64,000 nt of DNA from Ganoderma boninense. Lineage: Eukaryota > Basidiomycota > Agaricomycetes > Polyporales > Polyporaceae. Within the stretch, counting starts at the first letter, position 1. Every line of letters starts with the position of its first letter. The notes under the pieces are model-generated. The model was not told the origin of the DNA. It saw only the letters and a program-made list of their open reading frames with translations, and did no database searches. The stretch spans positions 2,170,001 to 2,234,000 of the forward strand of contig CM035306.1 in NCBI GenBank assembly GCA_002900995.3, in the 5' to 3' direction. Positions 15,832 through 25,973 of this stretch are shown in pieces. A program made the position numbers and the translations under genes.

Positions 15832-16474
15832 ATGTTCGCGTCCACAACCCGTTCCCTCGTCACCGCGCTCGTGAGCTTCCTGACGCTTTTCACGGCGCTG
15901 GCCCACGCCGCGCCGTTTTCGCACCATGGCGGCCATCACCACGGTCAGGCGATCGCGCTGAACAACTCGAAGCGCGACGGCAGCGCTCGCTTCACCTACT
16001 ATGATGCGGGCGAAAACGCATGTGGGTCTACCGACGCGAACACCGACTACGTGAGTGATCATCTCAACATGGTCGACGTCACTGGAAGCAGTTGAAACGG
16101 CTCTGCTCACATTCTACGTCTCGTTTTCTGGCAGGTCATTGCACTGAGCCCTTCTGTACGTGAATTCGCCTCTGCATGTGAAAGATTAATCAAACGGGGT
16201 GGCTGATGAAGGTGTTTCGCGTTTCAGCGGTTCGAGAACGGGGCACACTGCTACAAGAAGGTCACCATCCAGTATAACGGGCAGAAGGTCCAAGCGACTG
16301 TGACCGACCAGGTAGGATTGAAACCGAATAACACGTCTATGTCCGGCAACTTAAAACGTCTGCACGCAGTGCCCGGGATGCCAAGACGCTCAAGCAGACC
16401 TTTCGCGGCCTCTGTTCGCGCATCTTGCGCCTCTGGATGAAGGTGTCATCTACGGCGACTGGTGGTTCAACTGA
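15832..16474 (+). CDS. Secreted RlpA-like/expansin-like DPBB protein 1 (short form)
   Basis: Four exons, 15832-16050, 16135-16155, 16228-16311 and 16370-16474, join in frame to 142 aa. A signal peptide (LVTALVSFLTLFTALAHA) is followed by a His-rich pro-segment (HHGGHHHGQA) and a Lys-Arg Kex2-type site (SKRDG). The double-psi beta-barrel domain follows: RFTYYDAGENACGS, DYVIALSPS, HCYKKVTIQYNGQKVQA, TVTDQCPGCQ, DLSRPLFAHLAP and GVIYGDWWFN. The protein ends right after the domain with no linker. Such basidiomycete proteins are annotated as RlpA-like, barwin-like or riboflavin-aldehyde-forming-like. They are extracellular, lack the second expansin domain, and usually have no proven catalytic activity. 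First of three same-strand paralogues. Confidence 0.9.
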
Positions 16475-16977
16475 CGGCCACATTGTCTTCTGCCCGTATT
16501 TGCTAGCCTGACGTCAGTTTCAACGACAGTCTGGTACACTTGCTCCATCCATTGCTCTCGATTTCAACTAGACGGCACGTCATTTGTTTTAATTGCTGTC
16601 GCTCATTCTGCCTATCGTCGCTTTGATTTCTGCGCTCCGTTAGGTGCGGAGAGAAACATCGTTCGTTGGGATCTACCTTACAGGATGTGTTAATGAACCG
16701 GTCATGCTGTATTTTTCGTACGGCTGTGTACCTGTTAGTTAGCGTACATGATGTATAATGTCGATGTGCAGTACCTGTCGGCCCCTCGCCTCACTGTCTG
16801 ACTTCTGTCAAGTGGTCTTTGCGTCACATGCCTATCCAGGATTGGCAGTGTGGAAGAATGATCGGCGATTCATTAGAAGCGGTGTACAAAGGAATAGAAT
16901 TAGTTGTGGTAAGATACAGAGCACTAACTGACCAAACAAAGAGGTGCGCGTAAATAACGTCGAGTGCGGGCTTAAGA

Positions 16978-17650
16978 CTAAGGTTTGTTTGCCCATATAG
17001 GTTTTTGCGAGTCGGGATCAGTTGACTATAAGTAGAGGTGAAGGAGTGGGGTCGCAAGCGGCGATACGTCCGGGATTAGCTACTGGGCGCGAGGACTAGA
17101 AGCAGATACCCCACTCACCTGTGCGTCCTCTTGGGCCTTCTTCTCGTTCTCGTTCGATAACCTCGCGGCACGATGAGCGTCTACTTTCCTCCTGAGATCT
17201 GGTGCCATGGCCTATGGAAGGAGGGAAATGCAGGTGAGCATGCTTTTACGGCGATGTCCCGTGGATGACGGTTCGCACTGCTTGAGGAGTTCGCGCGAGT
17301 GATGGCGGCCCTCGAGCGATGGCTTGACGCAAAAACAACGGAGAAGGCGGTCAATGGGGAAGAAACTCACAGCATAGGTCTGTTCTGGAGTTGGGACAGT
17401 GGCTACAAGGGGGGGCATCGGGACGGTTCTATGGTGAGCAAAGGGGACATTGACAAGGCAAGCGCGGATCTTGAGGACACACCTTTCATGATACCATATC
17501 CAAAGCCGATGACTGGTCGGAGGAGCAAGGCAGGGAGTAGTGAAGAAGACCGAGGGTCAGATGGACGGACAGCGGGAGGGGAGATTAAGGGCACGGACTG
17601 GCAACGCTGGACACCGCGAGGCGCAGCCATATGCGGGTTGGGGTGGACAT
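16978..17650 (-). CDS. CBP4: CBP4-like mitochondrial complex III assembly factor
   Basis: No long ORF exists; the gene appears only when five exons are joined: 17650-17599, 17512-17483, 17402-17371, 17211-17119 and 17025-16978 (255 nt, 84 aa). The product has one N-terminal membrane helix (IWLRLAVSSVAIIGFGYGIM), then TVPTPEQTYAAMAPDLRRKV, a basic/acidic helix (DAHRAARLSNENEKKAQEDA) and the C-terminal signature PDSQKPIWANKP. This order and length match Cbp4, an inner-membrane protein that in yeast binds newly made cytochrome b with Cbp3-Cbp6 during bc1 complex assembly. All introns have GT/AG ends and the frame closes exactly. The first donor (GTCCGT) is the weakest. It lies antisense between two DPBB genes. 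Exons 2 and 3 are about 30 nt each. Confidence 0.85.
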
Positions 17651-18105
17651 GACGGTGGGTCCTGCTGGTGGATGCGCTGAAGCTGCTGATTGAATAAGGC
17701 TCGAGTAGGATCAGTTGAGACGAGCGAGGAGGACGGAGAGGACGATGCCTGCCGGGAGGAGAGGAACAGCCGGTGACGTAAGGGCCTGGGAGGGCGCCAA
17801 TGACACGGGTCTGAAGCGCGGTCACGTTGGTGGAGGGTTGGGGAGAGAACGGTGCCCGAAATGTTAATTTTTGCAAGAACGCCCGGTTGGATTGGTCGAA
17901 GACCGGTGCCTGGGCCGGGGGAGTGCGGTTGCTGCAGACGTCCTCGAGACCCCAGCGACAGACGGGGGGGTTCCTTGCCCCGAATAGCTCGTCCTCTTTC
18001 CCCAGCACGTCCACGTCTCTTCCTTCACTCCCCTCCGCCTCCGCATATATCCCTCGCCCTAATCCAAGGCCCTCGCGTCTTCCACTCTCCGCCTGTCCTT
18101 ACGCC

Positions 18106-19055
18106 ATGTTCACCCTCGCCCGTCCTTTCCGCTCCACCTTCGTTTTTGCTGCTCTGGCCTCTGCTCTCGTCCTCGCCGATGCCTCCCACGAGCACCGCGG
18201 CCTCAACCATGCTCATCGCCGCCTTACTCTCAACCTCAACGAAACCGACGGCCCATTTGAAAAGCGCTTCGATGGCACCCGCTTCACCTACTTCGAGGTC
18301 GGTGAGAATGCTTGCGGCTCGTTCGACCACGACAATGACTTCGTGAGTGTATACTACCTCTTCGCCCTATGGTGACCATCTCATCATTTTGCGCGTGCTT
18401 TGCTTCAGATTGTGGCGTTGAACACACACGTCAGTACGATCCCATGCTCTTCGACGACTATATGCTAAACATCAACCCCTGGCAGCAATGGGATGGAGGC
18501 TCCCACTGTTATGAGGAGATCACCATCACATACCAAGGCAAGTCCACCCAAGCCAAGATCACCGACGAGGTACTCCTTTCACTGCCACCGCACCACAAGA
18601 CATTGCCAACCCTTTAACACCCCATGCAGTGCGAGGAGTGCCCGTACGCGGCGATCGATCTCTCGCCTGGTCTCTTCGAATTCCTCGTCCCCGGCGGCCT
18701 CAATGCTGGCCAGGTCTACGGTAGCTGGGTGTTCGGTGGCGGCTCGCCGCCCCCTCCCTCTACCACTCAGGCTCCGCCTCCTCCCAAGACGACGTCGACC
18801 ACACACAGCTCGACACCTCAGCCGACCACAACTTCGACCTCGACCTCGACACCCCACACCACGTCCCACTCGACCACGACCAAGGCGTCTACGTCGTCGA
18901 CTTCGACCTCAACCACTCCTACCAGCTCTTCGGCCGCTCCCAGTCCGACCGTCACCTCGTGGGATAGCGGCAATTTGAACCAGCTGAACCTGGCGCTCAT
19001 CCAGCTCGTCGACTTGAGCAACGCCATCCTCACCTCGTCCAGCGACGTGGAGTGA
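18106..19055 (+). CDS. Secreted RlpA-like/expansin-like DPBB protein 2 (with Ser/Thr tail)
   Basis: Four exons, 18106-18342, 18409-18429, 18486-18569 and 18630-19055, give 255 aa. A signal peptide (STFVFAALASALVLADA) precedes a His-containing pro-segment with a possible N-glycan (NET) and a Lys-Arg site (EKRFDG). The DPBB domain reads RFTYFEVGENACGS, DFIVALNTHQWDGGSHCYEE, ITDECEECPYAAIDLSPGLF and GQVYGSWVFG. The usual CPGC motif is changed to CEEC, keeping both Cys. A Pro/Ser/Thr-rich linker of about 75 residues follows, probably O-mannosylated, and then a conserved-looking amphipathic end (NLNQLNLALIQLVDLSNAIL). Intron phases match DPBB genes 1 and 3, supporting duplication. I placed the second intron at 18430-18485 because it restores alignment; without it, 18 extra residues are read. 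Confidence 0.88.
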
Positions 19056-19324
19056 GCGCTCCTACGTCGACCGGAGGATTTAGCTCGCTGCAATGCGACC
19101 CGTCGTCCACATCTGAAACGCGTTTCATTCGTGGTCATTAGTGCTGTATGTTCGGTCTCTTTTCTTTGGCATGTCCATCTACCATTGCAGGCTGCAGAAT
19201 TATGATATATCAGATCGTGTTTCGACCACTATCTACTGCTCCAACGTTCCAATCCAAGGTCTCTGGCAAAAAAAAAACGGCGACCAACATAAACCCAAGC
19301 ATATACCCAGCCGGACAGGGGTGT

Positions 19325-19426
19325 ACATTCCTGTCTGGCGAGCGTCACTATTTGGAAGACTTCTCTCGAGCCGGAACATTCCTGTCTGGCGAGCGTCACT
19401 ATTTGGAAGACTTCTCTCGAGCCGGA
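19325..19426. repeat. 51-bp perfect tandem duplication
   Basis: Two identical head-to-tail copies at 19325-19375 and 19376-19426, followed by the first 8 bases of a third copy. It lies 270 bp past the end of DPBB gene 2 in non-coding sequence. Perfect identity implies a recent event. Confidence 0.95.
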
Positions 19427-22036
19427 ACATTCCTTCTATTGTCCATGAAGCTCGCCCAGAAGCATCCGGCTGGTATTCAGGAGTATGTACTATGGACCTC
19501 CTCGCTCTGCCACAAACTCTCAAGGCGACGTGCATCGAGAACGTCCGCGGCGGCGAGACCGCCGGTGCCATAAGGATGGAGCCGCGAGAGGTTCCCCCTT
19601 CCATTTCCGCCCTAACGCCTGTACTATAACTCGGTTGATGTCCCGAGGCGGGACGGTTGGTATGTACCGCCCTCTCGCGATATGCCCGATGTTGTCTTCG
19701 TCCGAGTGGTAGTCCGTTGCTTCGTGCATCGCATATATCTCATCTGAGGAATCTTTGATTTCGGATGCCCCAACGGAAGAATACCCCACTGGCGTTCCAC
19801 AGCTTGGGACCCAGAGTTGGACGCGGCTGGAAGTTCTGGGTGTCGGTTGAACTGTTGCCAATTGGAGAGGGGAGTGCGATGCCTTGAGCGCGATATCACT
19901 GAAAACGTATGTCCGCTGTCAAGAAGGAGATGTGATGCTCGGAGTGACTGGTTCACCATGCGCACGCCCGGTGCTGCTGGTATCGACGGGTAGGTGATTC
20001 ACTTTCTGAGCGTGAGCAAGATAGTCATGCAAGGTCGATATTAGTATTACTGGGTTAGTGTTGGAGTTTTGGAGCCCGTGTCTCGCCAGCGAGCAATCGG
20101 AGAGAATGATGAATGACATGGAACGTAACGTTGTGGTAGAGTGCTTTGGATTGGGAGGGTGACAAGGAGTGTACCAGGACTAAAGGCATGTAGGAGGAGG
20201 AATAGCATGCCCAGAGAGCATTTGTGGGCACCTTGACCGCGAACAAGAGCAGCAAGCTGGCCTGAGGCTGAATCGCCGGCCGTGATGGTTGCGGAGGAAA
20301 GCAGATTGGCACCTGACAGCCGAGAAGTGCATCTTTCGTCCTTTCGAAGACATGCATTGACATGCATCCACAAAATGTCCCATGTTGACATAGCCATTGA
20401 GATGGCGCGAAGCTCGATATCGATGCAGTACATCTGCCAACAGATCTCGAAGCTCATCGCTGACCTCAGGAGAACGCAGGGCGTCGCATCAGACTATATG
20501 ATAGGTGTATTTCGTCACCATCTCGGTCTACGAACGGTCACAAAATGTGTGCTGAACGCCGTCGAGTAATTTATGCAGGAAACTTTGTACCAACGATATA
20601 CGGTTTTTCCGGCTCTTGAACGGCCGTTCCAGTCAGAGCACGCACCTGAGGGCGTACTTTGCGTTGGGGGCTCGCTTTTTAGAAGCGATGACACCCAATT
20701 GCAATACTCGACGTATTTGAAACATGAGGAGAAGCTTGATGAAATCGCCTTGGTCTGTAAACGTCACGTTTCAAAGTTCCAGGCTGGCGACAGCAGTAAT
20801 GCGGAAAGTGAAGGGGGCGTGGTATGGGGTAGAGAGGGTGGGATCGACTTTTCAGTGCCATCACTCGCAGTCGCCGGAGTCGCCGCAACGTGGAGGTGAA
20901 CGGCGCAAAGAACGATTTGGAGCCCCTCAGGGCTATCGTCAACTCCACCACCACTCCCTCTAGCATCTGGTTTTTGTGTATTGCGTCGAGGGACTGTTTG
21001 GACTTTGCATAGGTGTGGACCCTAACGTGTCGGAAGAGGGCGATCCTAGTCCGCGGAAATAGCGCTAGTACTCGCCGGAGAGTGGTGTACTCTGGTTCGC
21101 CGCGTGCACAGGAGTTGACTATGTTCGTCACCACTTCCCATGGGAACGACTCCGCTGTCGAGGAAGGCATTGGTCATGTGCAAGTGAACAGGGACAGAAC
21201 AGAGAGACTGAGGCTGAGACTGAGATGAGAGCGAGGGATCGCTCTGCGGTATCGCACTCGCAGGTGTCCCGTATAAATGCCAAAGCGGTGCATTTTGGTT
21301 CGGTACTCGAGGATGGGAACATATAGACGTGTGGCTGGTCACCTAGGCGCGACCCACCCGAACACAACCGGACAGCCCAGCTGATATCCTGACGTATATG
21401 GGATTTAGGAGGCTGGCAACGAACGCACGATGCTATGAGAATACATACATTCACCATGTATTTGCTCAGCTTGAGCGCAAGACTATGTCTGTTTTCCGAC
21501 TAATTCTAACGTCGGGCCCGAAAAGGTTGCCGTGATTCGTGAAAATCCTGCGTCATCAGGGTTGAGTACATTAGATAAATTCAACAGTTCGCTGTATCCA
21601 CGAGCATCCGGATACATCGACGGTGCTGGGGGAGCTAGGCCACTGCAGCACAATGTCGCATTTGGATGTTCCTAGCTGTTGGACGCTCGGCCGCTGCCAA
21701 GCTTGGGGCCTTGGCGGGTTGGACGTGATGGACGTGTATAGGCACAAGCGAGACAGGCTGCAGGGGTCTGGATGCGGGGAGACGAAGCCGCGAGGGGCTG
21801 ATGGCGTTGTCGATGTTTGTTGTGACCAAATACAGGGCCGGTGGCGACGGCGACGGCCACGCCCATCTCGCCTGTCGCAGCGCTCTCTCCCGCCTCGTTT
21901 CTCTCCGTCCCTCCACGGTTCTCTGCCGCCCCCCACACTCCCTCACCCTCCCGTTCTTTGCCTTTGCGTATCTGTCACGCCTACCCGGCACCCTCTTGTC
22001 CATACTAATCCAATTTCGCCAAGTCGAAAAGCAGCA
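19427..22036. other. Long spacer between DPBB genes 2 and 3
   Basis: Apart from the F-box relic at 20.7-21.2 kb, I see no gene in this 2.6 kb. Short ORFs occur in all frames. The last few hundred bases probably hold the DPBB gene 3 promoter, with a CT-rich stretch at about 21880-21970. Confidence 0.4.
20679..21170 (-). pseudogene. F-box/LRR-like gene relic
   Basis: The minus frame starts like a basidiomycete F-box protein: a hydrophobic F-box-like opening (FPWEVVTNIVNSCARGEPEY), then LFPRTRIALFRHVRVHTYAK and LRRLRRLRVMALKSR. The frame then drifts into unlikely sequence. In another frame around 20720-20850 the family-like pattern resumes (PFTFRITAVASLEL, an in-frame TGA, then NVTFTDQGDFIKLLLMF). 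A frame change plus a stop suggests a decayed gene, although an unrecognised intron is possible. Such F-box families are large and turn over rapidly in Agaricomycetes. The assignment rests on pattern resemblance only. Confidence 0.4.
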
Positions 22037-23139
22037 ATGTTTTCCTCGCTCTGGGGCTTCGTCCTTCTCTCCCTTGCTCTCCCTTACGCTACTGTCGCCT
22101 CATCTCACCATGGCCTGTCCCACCGTCGCCATGAAGCCATCGCGCACGCCGTCAACAATGCGACCGATGCCGTAGAGGGAGAGGCTGTCGCCCTTGAGCG
22201 GCGTGGCACCGTTTACAACAACGCCCGTCTTACCTACTACGCTGTAGGCCTGTGAGTGTTCTTCCAGTGATGATGTTTACTCCCGTTTCATGGCATCCCT
22301 CAGCGGTGCATGCGGCAAGACCAATGTCCCCAGCGACTTTGTGAGTAAAGTTTGACCGACGCTCTGGTTTGCACTGTTGACGCAAATCTCTCAGATCGTC
22401 GCTTTGAACAGCGGGGTAAGTAGCTAGGGTTTCCCGTATAGGATGACATCCCCATTTAACGTCCTTCGAAAGATGTATGGCAGCGGTTACCCTGGTCCCA
22501 ACTGCTTCAGGCCCATCGAAATCACGTACAACGGCAAGACTGCTCAGGCCACCATCATGGACGAGGTAAATCGTGGTTGATCGTTTTGATCGCATTGCCC
22601 AGTCACTGACAGTCGATCGGCAGTGTCCTGGTTGCCCCTCCAATGGAGGCCTTGATCTTTCTGAAGGTCTTTTCTCCTATCTGGCTCCCCTCGACGTTGG
22701 TGTCCTCTACGCCACTTGGCGCTTCACCGACGAGGGTGACAATGGCAACAGCGGCGGTAACCAGCCCACGACGACGAGTACTACTCACAAGACTACCCAC
22801 ACCACGACGTCGTCTACGTACAAGTGGACCCCTACGACGACCTGGGAGGCGCCCACCATCACGAGCACCACCAAGTCCACCCACTCGACGACCTCGACCT
22901 CGACTACCCACACTACGCATTCTACCACTAGCACTTCGAGTACCTCGTCCAAGCCGACTACCACCAGTCAGTCTTCGACCTCGACCTCATCTACCTCGTC
23001 TTTCTCTTCCTCCTCCTCACATTCTCCTTCCTCTTCCTCAGCTGCCCCCACTGTCACCCAGGTCGGTTCCATCGAGGCGCTGAACCAAGCCTTCGTCGGC
23101 GTCGTCGACCTCATGCTCGGCGCCGCCCAGGCCGCCTAG
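22037..23139 (+). CDS. Secreted RlpA-like/expansin-like DPBB protein 3 (with Ser/Thr tail)
   Basis: About five exons, roughly 300 aa. A signal peptide (SSLWGFVLLSLALPYATVAS) precedes a His-rich pro-segment (HHGLSHRRHEAIAHAVNNAT, with an NAT glycan site) and an Arg-Arg site (LERRG). The DPBB domain is the most canonical of the three: ARLTYYAVGLGACGKTN, DFIVALNSGMYGSGYPGPNC, ITYNGKTAQATIMDECPGC, LDLSEGLFSYLAP and GVLYATWRF. A Thr/Ser-rich linker of about 110 residues follows, then a C-terminal segment (IEALNQAFVGVVDLMLGAAQ) that resembles the end of protein 2. It has one more intron than its paralogues, splitting the GLGACG motif. Probably secreted or wall-associated. Confidence 0.9.
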
Positions 23140-24246
23140 GTCATGCCGCTTCCAGGGCGCCGTCGCGTCAGCGTCAGCTCTCGTGAACGCCGCTCAAGCT
23201 GTGTCGTGCATCCGCAATGCAGCCGGATGGACCGCTGATTAGATGCTGAGCGAGGAACAACCATGTCCCAGATACCCCAGTTATCCTATCTGACTTCGCT
23301 CCCCCAACACCTAACTATCGCTTTATTCCTTGCCTCGTCAACCTGTCCCCTCACATCTTGCTCAAAGTTATACTGCTCATCGGTGTCCTGTAGTATGTGC
23401 GTAGTGTATGGGATGTGGCGGATCATTACAGCTGCTGCATTCCTCCCATCACGGACAATGTGCACTTAGTATCTTTGCTACAGTATCCACCGCTACGCTA
23501 TACCTGGTGCATAGCTCAGTTAATTAAAAGATGTTGGCTTACTAGGATCGGATGCGACGGCGTGTCTATGCAAATAGTATACAGCTGTTGCTGAAGAGAT
23601 TTGCGGCAGCTCTCTGGATGTCGACGTCCCGACGCACACACGCCAGCCAAACATACACCGAATGATTAGGGAAGATATCTGCTCGATCTGGTTGCAGAGG
23701 AGACACAACATCTACAGCTATCGTACACGATATCACAACCTCTTCTCCGGAGCAAGTCACCACGAGCTACCCGAACGGAAAAGCAAGATAAGCCAATATA
23801 CACCAAAGTCGAAAACCAGTCGGCCGGGCCCAGAGTGGTCGAGGGTGGATGATAATAATACATATAGTACACCGAGCGGCGATGAAGAGGGTGGAGGTGG
23901 ATGCGGCGAGAGGGATGGGTGCGTGTGGCGTAGCAGGATGGGAGCTTCCGCGTCGTTCGGGAGGGTGTTGAGAGTGAGAGGGAATTAAGGAGAGAGAAAT
24001 TAGCACAGCACAAGGGGAGCGACCGAGGTACAAGGGAAAGAAGCCAAAGAGGAAGGGAGCGGATTCGTCTCATCGCATCGTATGAACACCGGTTGGAAGA
24101 GTGATAATCGGAAGGGCATAGTTCTGGATAATCAATGATTTGCTGGCCTTATTCAGGCCGTTGGAGCGTGCTTGCATGTAATGCATGCTCGCTCGCTCAG
24201 ACTTTCGCCTGAGCTATTCGCGGGGATGGGGCGGCTGCGACGTCGT
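23140..24246. other. Intergenic, convergent 3' flanks, no gene seen
   Basis: Lies between the end of DPBB gene 3 and the end of the minus-strand gene at 24247. ORFs here have no recognisable domains or splice structure. It is moderately AT-richer than the coding regions. Confidence 0.45.
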
Positions 24247-25485
24247 TCACCGGTAGCAGGTGACGAGGAGCACGCCCAGGCCGCTGTCCTTGACGGTCTT
24301 GACGGGGGCCTTCTTCCCGCCGCGAATCTCGCGCAGGAGCGCGGAGCGGCTGGGATGCATGACGCCGCGAAGGGCCTCGACGCCTTGCTGACGGACGGCG
24401 AGGTAGTCGCGGACGTTGAGGAACACCTGCGACTTCAGGATCGCCCTCGCGGCGCGAAGCGAGTTCGGGAGCGATGGCATCGACGTGTAAAGCCCGAGCT
24501 CGATGATGAGGGCCTGCAGGAATGCCAGTTTGGACGGCATGTCCGTCGTCAGGTCCGTCGGCGCCGAGAGCACCCTGTTGTGCATTCGCGCCGCACATCA
24601 CATCCGCATTCACGTCCATATGCCAATGAAATCACGACGGGCAGGAACATACCAGCGATCAAAGAGCAGCACCCAAGAACAATATTGGCGGTCAGCACGA
24701 CGCATAGAGACCGAGACGGAGGGGGGGACGTACGAAGAAACGTATCTCTGCGCACTCTGATATAGCTCTGGGGGGATGTGCGTATACTCGCTCCCGGCCT
24801 CAGACACATCATCTACGATTGGGCGGTCGCCGAGTCCCGCGAGGGGGGCTGGAGCGAGCGCGAGCGCGAGGCCGGCGGTCGGTGTGACGGCTGCGGCTCG
24901 CGCAGCGGCCCTGCGTGCTTTTCTCCTAGCCTTGGACGGGCTGTGGTGCTTGGGCTTCGCATTGATGGGGTCCCCCTTGCTCTTGCCCTGGGACTGCCCG
25001 TCCGACGTGCCGGCGTTGCCTGGGGCTGCCGCAGCACGCCGCTTCCGGTTGCGCTTCTTCGGTGAATCATTCTGGGAGGAGTTCTGACTGTCCGCGCAGC
25101 TGCGGGAAGTGAACCTACGGTGACCATGAGAGGAGGGCGTGCGGCTAAGGGAGAGGGCAGAGAAGGAGGTCGTGAGGTCATCGGATTCCGGGGAGCGGGG
25201 GCGGCTCATGAGCACGAATTCATCGTCGGAGAAGATGGCGGGGGTGTGCGCCCCACGCTGCGATAGGAAGTCGGCCGAGGAGAGATCGGAGAAAGAGAGG
25301 AGGATTTCATCGTCGTCCGAAGAGCCATCGTCGGAGAGAGTGCCGTAGGAGTCCGAGTCCCCCGACTCTGAGGAGAGGTTCTCGCGCTGCGAGTGCGACT
25401 GGGTACGCGAGTGCGACTGCGCAGAGAAAAAGTCGCAGGAGGCGAGGGACGAGCCCGGAGAGAGGGCACGGAGAGCCGACGACAT
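24247..25485 (-). CDS. Serine-rich protein of unknown function
   Basis: Two exons. The start at 25485 reads MSSALRALSPGSSLASCDFF. The first ~200 residues are Ser/Asp-rich with acidic patches (DDGSSDDDEILLSFSDLSS), then a basic nuclear-localisation-like stretch (SPKKRNRKRRAAAA) and an Ala/Arg-rich helix. The exon ends near YTHIPPELYQSAQRYVSS. Joining it to an acceptor at about 24558 continues in frame with VLSAPTDLTTDMPSKLAFLQ, a compact helical region, KSQVFLNVRDYLAVRQQG and a C-terminus GLGVLLVTCYR. The C-terminal ~110 residues look globular and conserved-like, but I recognise no family. The nuclear location is inferred only from the basic patch. Confidence 0.65.
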
Positions 25486-25973
25486 GATGCTATCGAACGA
25501 TAGCGGGTAGAGGAAGGTCGGGAGAAAGAGGGGGAAAGGGAAAGGAGGCCCTGCAGCCCGTGGACCTCCTGGGTTTATGAGGCTTTGGACGGTAAGATAG
25601 AATGGGACGGCGTGCGCACAGGGCACGCACGAGGAAGCGTCGGGCGGTTCAGGGGGTCAGGCCAGCTTGATGAGAGACACTGCCTCGAGGAGAGGGACGG
25701 AGAGGAGGGGAGGCGGAGGCAGGAAGAAGGACCGGGTCAAGGCATGCGCGCGCACGCAAGGCTGCAGCGAGGTCGCTTTAGTATCTCGGCCGACCCGCGC
25801 ATCTGATAGTCCTGCCTCATTTCGTCCCCTCCGTCGCCATGCACTGCCCATCATTGGCCACACTTGTCTCAGGCTGCCCCCAACTGTGTCCGCGATACTG
25901 TAGTCATTGACAATAGACATGAGAATCTACCGCCGGCTTCCGCCCGCGCTTTTCCAGGCACAGAAACTCGTAT
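25486..25973. other. Intergenic: promoter side of the serine-rich gene
   Basis: A 490-bp spacer between two minus-strand genes, FMP25 (ending at 25974) and the serine-rich gene (starting at 25485). It contains purine-rich runs that read as pyrimidine-rich leader sequence on the minus strand. No gene seen. Confidence 0.4.

Noticed and set aside
17403..18014. 203-codon minus-strand ORF between DPBB genes 1 and 2
   Set aside because: It is only partly real: 30 nt of it (17512-17483) are CBP4 exon 2. The rest is intron or 5' flank.
18840..18920. Possible CRISPR-like or satellite repeat in the DPBB Ser/Thr linkers
   Set aside because: The repeats are imperfect Ser/Thr codon runs within an open frame, as in O-glycosylated linkers.
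22603..22920. Minus-strand ORF opposite DPBB gene 3
   Set aside because: It is the Arg/Gly-rich shadow of the Thr/Ser linker codons on the plus strand.
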